DNA of 64,000 bases from Pyricularia pennisetigena (lineage: Eukaryota; Ascomycota; Sordariomycetes; Magnaporthales; Pyriculariaceae). Both the position numbers and the translations under genes were made by a program. This document shows positions 57,797-64,000 of the stretch, piece by piece. The stretch lies in assembly GCF_004337985.1 (NCBI RefSeq), contig NC_043744.1, positions 5,502,325 through 5,566,324 of the forward strand. The letters run 5' to 3'. The stretch's first letter is position 1. Every line of letters starts with the position of its first letter. The notes under the pieces are model-generated. The model made no database searches, had not been told where the DNA came from, and saw only the letters and a program-made list of their open reading frames with translations.

Positions 57797-59262
57797 TTTT
57801 CCGTTGTTATTCTTTTCTCCATTCGTCCTCAGCAGAGCAGATCTTTGGATCAAAAACCCAGATCAACCTCAAGCTGCATCGCTAAGCTCGCCTGTCAACC
57901 ATTTCAAGCTCGAGGAGACCCAATTTACTTGAGTGAACCATTTCCGCTGATCTGGTCCAGACTCTGTGAGATTGCATGGTTCACGTGATCGGCAAGTTCC
58001 CTTCCAAACTGGGCAGGAAATTATGTCGTTACTACAGCTGTGTGTCATGAATGCGGGAATGCGAACACACAAGGATGGAGCTTCTGTTTATTCTTTCCAG
58101 CATCGTGTCAGAAAAACAGGGACTATAATCACGGAAATCTATGATTATCCATAATGATATCGGTATATCGGTACCGAAATAAAAGGACCGCTTAGCCAGC
58201 TCAAGCCTGTCAAAAAAGGAGCTGCATCCAGAAATCTTATGCTGTTAACCAGTCAGTGGTCCTCCTATAGCGGGCTGGTGGCCAATGAACTTTGCACCCA
58301 CGATCCCGGTCTTCATGTCACACGATTACGTCTACGCCCGCGCAAGCCACAACATTGATTGAAGGCAGTGCAGATGAAGATTTAACATCTTTTGCATCCC
58401 ATATGATTTTGAAGTCCTCCCGGCTGCATCCTCCTGACCAACAATGATGGGCATGCAGTGCACGGTTTTGATACCGGAAGCTATTCTGAAGAACCAGCGT
58501 GCACATAGACAAGTTTGCCGGCTGAATATGCAACGATCCAGCAATGGTCGAATATTTCTGACCGAACCCGGAAGTGACCGGAAGCAAAACCACAAGCTAG
58601 GTAACAACACTGTACGGGCAAATGAGAAAATTGGGGATTGCAAACACTCGAGTTATTTCAAGTGCAATGATCTCTGAATGATCGTCCGACTCATCCAGAT
58701 CGATCGACAACCATAACTGGGCCTGGATAAGCAAGCTTATCAACAAGGTTGACATTCGAAGCTCAATAGAAACGGAGGAATCCTCCACCCAGTGCCGTTC
58801 AACCTCAACTCGTTCATTTCCACTGGGACCGAGTACAACAGTCCTAATGTCCCGAGACAACACAGTCAGTTTCTCAACTTCTGCAAGCTTCCCAGCAAGT
58901 TTCCCGAACACAATGCAAGTCTATCGATATGCAAAGAGTCCTGGCGGGATGAATCGCACCTCGTGCTGGGTTGTTGAGTGTACAGGCCTTCGTCCAACTT
59001 TGAATCTTAAATAATATCTTGGGCTATGTTTATTGGCATCGATAGGAGGATACTGCCAAATGGATAGACAAAAGATGCTCTTTTTTTGTTGGGTATGGTG
59101 TTAAATACATTCAACATGGTTCTATAATTTCTCTCGCTCCCAATCCTAGTGGCGCCAGTCAAGGTCTGGACGTTGCGCTTGTCGAACAATAACCATTTTC
59201 CAACCTATTGTGAAAAAGAAATGTCATAATCGCTCGTAGGTGCCAGGATTCCGAAGATCCCG

Positions 59263-59577
59263 ATGCTTCCCATCGACTCGATTGAGAAGCGGTACCCTAG
59301 CAAAAGTGAACTTGGGATAGCACATAGTGCTACTATAGACTCTGAAACGGCTAGTGACGGCACAACTACGCTGAGCGAACGCGACTCAACCATCAAGCCC
59401 TGGCTGCCTGGGACTATATCATTCAGCCAGTCGGTATCAACTAGACAGGAGCAAATTAGGAGCTGGACATATAAAATGCGCCGTAGAAACAAGAAACTCC
59501 GAAGGCGAAATATGCTTCAGGGCCGTCTAACTGCAAATTGCATCCAAAATTATAAATTTGTTAAATCGCCCTGGTGA
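59263..59577 (+). pseudogene. Possible decayed coding fragment
   Basis: An open frame of 104 codons whose translation is rich in Ser, Thr, Glu, Asp and Lys (for example EKRYPSKSELGIAHSATIDS), a composition more like protein than random spacer, followed by a very basic segment (KMRRRNKKLRRRN). I recognise no family. Upstream there are stops in all frames within a short distance and no clear exon to join. It may be a gene remnant, a small unknown gene or chance. Confidence 0.15.
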
Positions 59578-59952
59578 ATGACTGATCTCGTAAGTGCCCA
59601 AATGAACATGGTGCCTAGGTTTCCTTTTATGAACACTTGTAAATGGGACTTGATGTCTTATTGATACTGAACAGGGATCTGATTTCAGACTGAGATCTTC
59701 AAAGAGAAGCCTTGCTGTGAATCTCATTTGTGTGATGGTGAACTGTGACCCAGAATTCATGGAGAGAGTAAATCAACCATGGAGAAAGTGAATTGTCGAC
59801 TTGATTCCATGTGAAAAGATTAAACTCCTCGTTCTTAACTAGGGCACCTATAGCTCTATCTAACAGAACAACTATCACCAAAGACAAGCTCTATGCCAAT
59901 ATTGCTGGCTTTACGTGATGTCCATGACTCAAAAATATCATCATGAAAACTT

Positions 59953-60480
59953 CTAGTACTGAGAAGCGAAGACAAAAGCCGCAAGGATGGCAATAGCACC
60001 AGACTGAAAAAAAAATAGTCTTGTCAGCTTGCAAACACATGAAGCAGACCAAAGGATCCAAGCTTGCCCACAGAACGAGGAAAAGCACAGGAACCGACTT
60101 ACTGAAACATGAGCCATCGAGGCGCCGCCAGTAGGCACAGGCAAGGCGGTCTGGGATGGGATGCGAGGGACGCTTCCGTTGCCGTGGTTCATGGAGGGCA
60201 TCATGCCGGGGCTGTGGTCCTGCTCGCCGCCGGAACCGGCGGTGGGGGCCATGGTGGTGCTCGTCTGCATGATGGTGGTCAGGTCCCCGTCGACGATGGG
60301 CGCCACGCCGGTGTCGACGGCGGGCGGCATGGTCATCATGCTGGTGGGCAGTGTGAGCTCGTCGGTCGCCACGATGAGCGTGGTGGCTGCGTTGTGCTCG
60401 CCGTGGTCCATGGACATGTCCATAGACTGAGCCGTGGCAAAGGCGGCCAGCGTGGCCAGGATTATGTTCAAGGCGAGCAT
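59953..60480 (-). CDS. Small secreted Met/His-rich protein with GPI-type C terminus
   Basis: Two exons are inferred: 60480-60103 and 60003-59953, giving 142 residues. The 99-nt intron has a GTAAGT donor and a T-rich tract before its CAG acceptor. The signal peptide covers residues 1-17 (LALNIILATLAAFATA). The mature part opens MDMSMDHGEH (20-29) and has another Met/His cluster at 89-99 (HSPGMMPSMNH), with a Thr/Met/Pro stalk between. Exon 2 supplies the hydrophobic tail SGAIAILAAFVFASQY after small residues (126-128), a GPI-attachment pattern. Met/His clusters of this kind bind copper in Ctr transporters and some surface proteins, so copper binding is a reasonable guess. No enzyme domain is present. 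The gene family is not recognised. Confidence 0.8.
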   Translation of the reverse strand: MLALNIILATLAAFATAQSMDMSMDHGEHNAATTLIVATDELTLPTSMMTMPPAVDTGVAPIVDGDLTTIMQTSTTMAPTAGSGGEQDHSPGMMPSMNHGNGSVPRIPSQTALPVPTGGASMAHVSVSRFLCFSSFCGQAWILWSASCVCKLTRLFFFQSGAIAILAAFVFASQY

Positions 60481-61497
60481 GTTTGCTATTATGGGCTCCG
60501 GTTCAGGCTGATGGAAAGGATGGAGAGAGTTGCCTGGGTAGTGAGGCAAAAGCTTAGTGCTGGAATATGTTTGTTACCCAACGAAGATGAGTAACAACAA
60601 GCTGATGGCTGGTTTTTTTTATGTGAATTTGAACTTGTGAACGACAGAAGAAACGCAGCTCTTATACCAACACTTGAGGAAAGTGGCAAAGGGGATGTCG
60701 CACCGGGTGAACATGTTCCCCATTCCAGTGATTGTTTACTTTCTTTGTGCATCCCTAGTTGACACCTCAAAAAGAATGCCAGCGGCAAGGCAAATACCGA
60801 AGCAGCATCAACCCAGTATCGCCACGTCCGGACCGGTCATGGCTGGAATGTAGTTCTTTGTCGGCATTTGCTAGGGTGATGCCATCTTCAAGTTCTCGGC
60901 TAACTTGACATCCCTCTGCGTGCAAAGGTATTTACTGGCAGACATGATGAAACTTTTGACGCTGCCAAATGAGTATTATGGATATTAGATTCTTCCTGGT
61001 TCAGCAACTACAAAAATGATGCCTTCCGTGTATAATTCTGAGTCTGCGCGCAAGGTGAGTTGCGAGTGCGAGGGTGTTGTTGGATGCGACAAGCACAAAA
61101 AAGTGGAAACAGGGACCACCACAATCAGCGCACTCAATTCAGCCTTGGTTCATTTCACAGTGCTACCAAAAATAAATGGTCAAACAGATGAAGAGCTGCA
61201 CTGCTCATAGCTCATTTTGTGCAGCTTGACTATCTTCACTATACTCGCAAAGTAGTGGACAATCGAAAGCAGTGTATTTCTCTTCGCGGAGGGCACGTGA
61301 CATCGTGTCTGCGCCGTGGCGTATGCTATTCTCAGCGCCCCACTAAAAAAATCGGCACTGCTCCTCAGAACGCGCCTCGTATCGCAAAAAGTTGGTGGGA
61401 TTTTGAACCTGTATCGTGTCAATCTCGATATCTTGTTGCCGCCGACGCTAGGCTATTCGAACTTGGGGCCGTTGTTAAACCCCAATATTCAGCCGGC
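60481..61497. other. Divergent spacer between the Met/His gene and cyt-4
   Basis: About 1 kb containing both promoters. A TATAAG on the minus strand at 60662-60667, about 180 nt before the Met/His gene start, is a possible TATA box. No gene is supported; a 155-codon plus frame (61219-61686) overlaps the cyt-4 start in the same frame and only extends it upstream. Confidence 0.5.
60662..60667 (-). promoter_or_regulatory. Possible TATA box of the Met/His-rich gene
   Basis: TATAAG on the minus strand, 182 nt upstream of the start codon. The distance is plausible with a leader of 100-150 nt; there is no other evidence. Confidence 0.3.
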
Positions 61498-64000
61498 ATG
61501 CTGCAATCCAAACTTAGACCCTTCGTCTGTTGGCAATGTGTCGCTCGCGGCGCCTCCAACAGCCTCTCCCCCACTGGAAGTTCTTTGCGCCGGCCCGCCG
61601 TTGGCAAAACTCTTGCCTCTTGGAGGAACTTCTCGACCAGCTCCTCTTACAAACGTCATTCACTAGCCTCGGTCAGTCCCTATTGACCCTCCCATATTTT
61701 GCACCCGTTCATCTTGGGACACCATTCTTACTTGTGCAACCTGCTCATACAGCTTTTGAGCCAAATTGAAAACGACAAATCAAAATCAAACACCGAAGAT
61801 GCTCATCGCCTCGTTGACTCACTGCCCGAGGGTGAAATACCCGAATGGCTCCCTACGCGCGAACGGTTAAGAGCTTGGGACGCCGCAAATCCTCAAGGCC
61901 AAATAATGTCGGTTCACGACATCCTCATGCCATCAAACAAACAAGACACCGTGAACAGCACATCCCTGGCCAGGTCTAGCCAGCTAGACAAAATGGATCC
62001 AGACATGGAAGAAGATGCCGATCAGGCTCATGACCGTCCTCAACTCGGCGAAGACTTTCAGGCCCACTCCGTATCCATAAACCCCGGTGACCTCATCGAG
62101 GCCCGGGAGGGATCCTCAAGGGTTCCGCTACTGGCTGTGTTCATCTGCCAGCGCGGAGGACTGCAATACTTTTACTGCAGCGACGGCAGTGTCTACGTAC
62201 GCGTCAGGCCCAAGACGAACTTTGTGGCTCCTGGGTTTGCTACCGAGGCCGAGATGGCCCCCATCAAAGATCAACTGCCTCCATCAGGCATGCCACTACC
62301 GATGATCTTGGATTGGATGAAGTCGGGTAGCGAAGGACCATCTCGCGAAGATGGCCAGGCCCTGCTCAACAAGATGTTCCAGTTTGTGCGGGATGCAGAT
62401 CTTGTGTTGCAAGAAAACCATCACAAACTGGACGACCCATATCCTATCCTTGCTAAGCGAGGTCTCGAATACGTTACTGCTCACGAGGCCGCGGAGCACC
62501 TCTTGAGTGAAAAAGCCAGGGGTTCTGATGGCAGTTTCTCTGATGTCGCCATCTATGCCGTCCAGCGGGCAATGAAAAATTGCGAGATTGGGATTCGTGT
62601 CTTCGAGAGCGCTGTTTTCGATCTGAAGAGCTGTATCTTTGAGGTTCTTCCACCAGATGAGATGGAATGTATCAAGGCCGTTGAAAAGATGGTCCGCGAG
62701 CTTTATGCCGATCCATTGGCTCTACGGGACGATATGAAAGCCCTGGAGCGACTGAGCGGACATAGGCTCGGCCGTTTCATCATCGGGGCACGACAGCAAA
62801 TCGATCGGCATCGCACCGAGCGCCATTTCAAGGACGAATGGCCCGTGATAGGACTAGATCAGCGCCAACACCACAAGGAGGATCTGAGAGCAGAGCCTTG
62901 GCTCTCGCCTAAGGACCAGCAAATAATGAGGTTTTTGCACCTGTGGGCGGCCAAAAACGTTTTCCCTCCTGATTCCAGGGCAAATGTGTTTGGTTCCCAG
63001 ATTCTCCGGGCCATTGGTCGCTACGACAACTCGGAATTCTTAGGCAAGGCTACTGGCTGGCTGTTCCTGCAAGAAGTTGGATGGATTCTGCCTTGGGATG
63101 TCCAGTCACGGCATGACAGAGCCGTACCAGGCACGACCCCCGACAGGGCAGGCGGTCTCGTTAATGACCTAGATCCGTTGCCCGTACAGGCATCAGTCCA
63201 TGATCCGTACCCTGGCAGTCGCAAAGACTGGGGCGAGCTAACGGCTTTCGCAATAGACAATGCCCAAACAGAAGACATTGATGATGCTATCTCTGTCGAA
63301 CGTACCTCGACTGCTGGTCAGTATTGGATACATGTGCACGTTGCAGACGTTAGCTCAGTTATCCGGCCCAACACTGCGCATGCCAAATACGCAGAGAGGA
63401 TGAGCGAAACCCATTACTTGCCTGGCCACTTCACACGCCTGTTTCCCGACTTGGGCATATTACACAATCTCTCGCTCGCCCCCGGTAGTCGGGCGCTCAC
63501 CTTTAGTGGTCTTGTCAACGAACAAGGAGAACTTCTCGAATGCAAGATCACTCCTGGAATTCTGCGAAACGTTGTCAACATTGAGCCTGAAGAAGTTCTA
63601 AAGATTTGCCCTGAAACGCCGCAGCCCCAGACGACGACTCCGTCGGTTTTCAGTCTCTGCGTCGGTCAACGGTCCGGCTCGTTCTTTCCGCCCCCCGGTA
63701 GAAAGACAAAGTCCGCGGATGACCTCGGCGCCCACGAGGTTGAAGACTTGAAACTCCTCGGCCGCCTTGCAGCCAGCTATCACCTTAGGCGCCGTGGAAA
63801 CCATGCCACTCCACTTCGGGGTTCTGGTACTGAGAGCACAGTGACCCCTGAGCTCTTCCCGGCCAGCTCGCGATTTCAACGAGCCCCCGATGGCACCTTC
63901 CGCTCGTCTGGCGATATTGCCATTGAGGTGGCTGTACGGCATAGTGCTGATCGAGTCTCCAGTATGGTTACGAATTCCATGATCCTCGCTGGCGAGATTG
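61498..64000 (+). CDS. cyt-4: Mitochondrial RNB-family exoribonuclease, cyt-4/Dss1 type (partial, cut at window end)
   Basis: Exon 1 is 61498-61671; exon 2 runs from 61753 to the window edge, so about 807 residues are present and the 3' end is missing. The N terminus MLQSKLRPFVCWQC with many Arg/Ser and no acidic residues in the first 50 fits a mitochondrial targeting peptide. Later text shows an unusual N-terminal region with QRGGLQYFYCSDGSVYVRV-like strands and then the RNB catalytic domain from about residue 550, with the metal-binding signature AIDNAQTEDIDDAIS, YWIHVHVADVSS and the RNase II-type YLPGHFTRLFPDLG. The enzyme degrades RNA 3' to 5' in mitochondria; yeast Dss1 works with the Suv3 helicase, and Neurospora cyt-4 mutants are defective in mitochondrial RNA processing. 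The 81-nt intron is phase 0. An upstream frame extension from 61219 lacks a better start. Confidence 0.88.

Larger units (their letters stand above)
55352..59952. other. 4.6-kb spacer with possible gene remnants
   Basis: No gene can be firmly supported. The first kilobase holds the btgE promoter. A T30 run lies at 57764-57793. Two stretches look protein-like without being convincing genes: 55943-56152 (+) and 59263-59577 (+), both described under findings. The remaining frames are short and overlap in antisense. Confidence 0.5.

Noticed and set aside
57354..57932. 192-codon plus-strand frame
   Set aside because: Contains a poly-Phe block from the T30 run and no family features.

Overview
This window is nuclear DNA of a filamentous ascomycete, most likely a Sordariomycete. 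The reasons are short spliceosomal introns (about 60-150 nt) with GT(A/G)NG donors, CTAAC-type branch sites and CAG/TAG acceptors; GC-rich codon third positions in genes set in AT-richer, homopolymer-rich spacers; and gene families such as a mitochondrial cyt-4-type RNase, a BtgE-type cell-wall GH17 protein and a filamentous-fungal Reg1 homologue. A genus cannot be fixed from the sequence alone; a Magnaporthales relative is a guess. Exon joins below were worked out by hand from splice sites, reading phase and family conservation. Eighteen protein genes and two tRNA genes are supported.

Layout. 2-16 kb: a 14-3-3 gene (+), a low-complexity hypothetical gene (-), the U1 snRNP factor Prp39 (-) and the exocyst subunit Sec10 (-). 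16-24 kb: Nus1 (dehydrodolichyl diphosphate synthase subunit, +); two intron-bearing tRNA genes, Glu(CUC) and Lys(CUU); an AlkB-family dealkylase (-) that is divergent from the tRNA m1G37 methyltransferase Trm5 (+); and a MYND zinc-finger protein (+). 24.05-35.07 kb holds no supportable gene: an 11-kb spacer full of A/T homopolymers. 35-44 kb: a Reg1-like PP1 regulatory subunit (+), then three ribosome/translation genes, the Rpl4 chaperone Acl4 (+), a Gir2/RWDD1-type RWD protein (-) and the 60S biogenesis factor Puf6 (+), the last two divergent. 46-60.5 kb: five genes whose products all look bound for a membrane or the cell surface: two small MGCC(F/C)S proteins with N-terminal acylation signals, a secreted GH2 glycosidase, a BtgE-like GH17 glucanase and a Met/His-rich GPI-type protein. 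61.5-64 kb: the 5' part of a mitochondrial RNB exoribonuclease (cyt-4/Dss1 type), cut off by the window end.

Most genes are housekeeping and single-copy in type. The points most worth a second look are an alternative in-frame 14-3-3 start inside intron 1 next to an 8-nt microexon, the neighbouring MGCC proteins and the wider surface-protein block, a GC-AG intron and PCNA-box-like N terminus in the AlkB gene, a Trm5 intron whose 3' end is poly(A) instead of polypyrimidine, a possibly dicistronic tRNA pair, and the 11-kb gene-free spacer. I found no clear transposon, CRISPR array or biosynthetic cluster.
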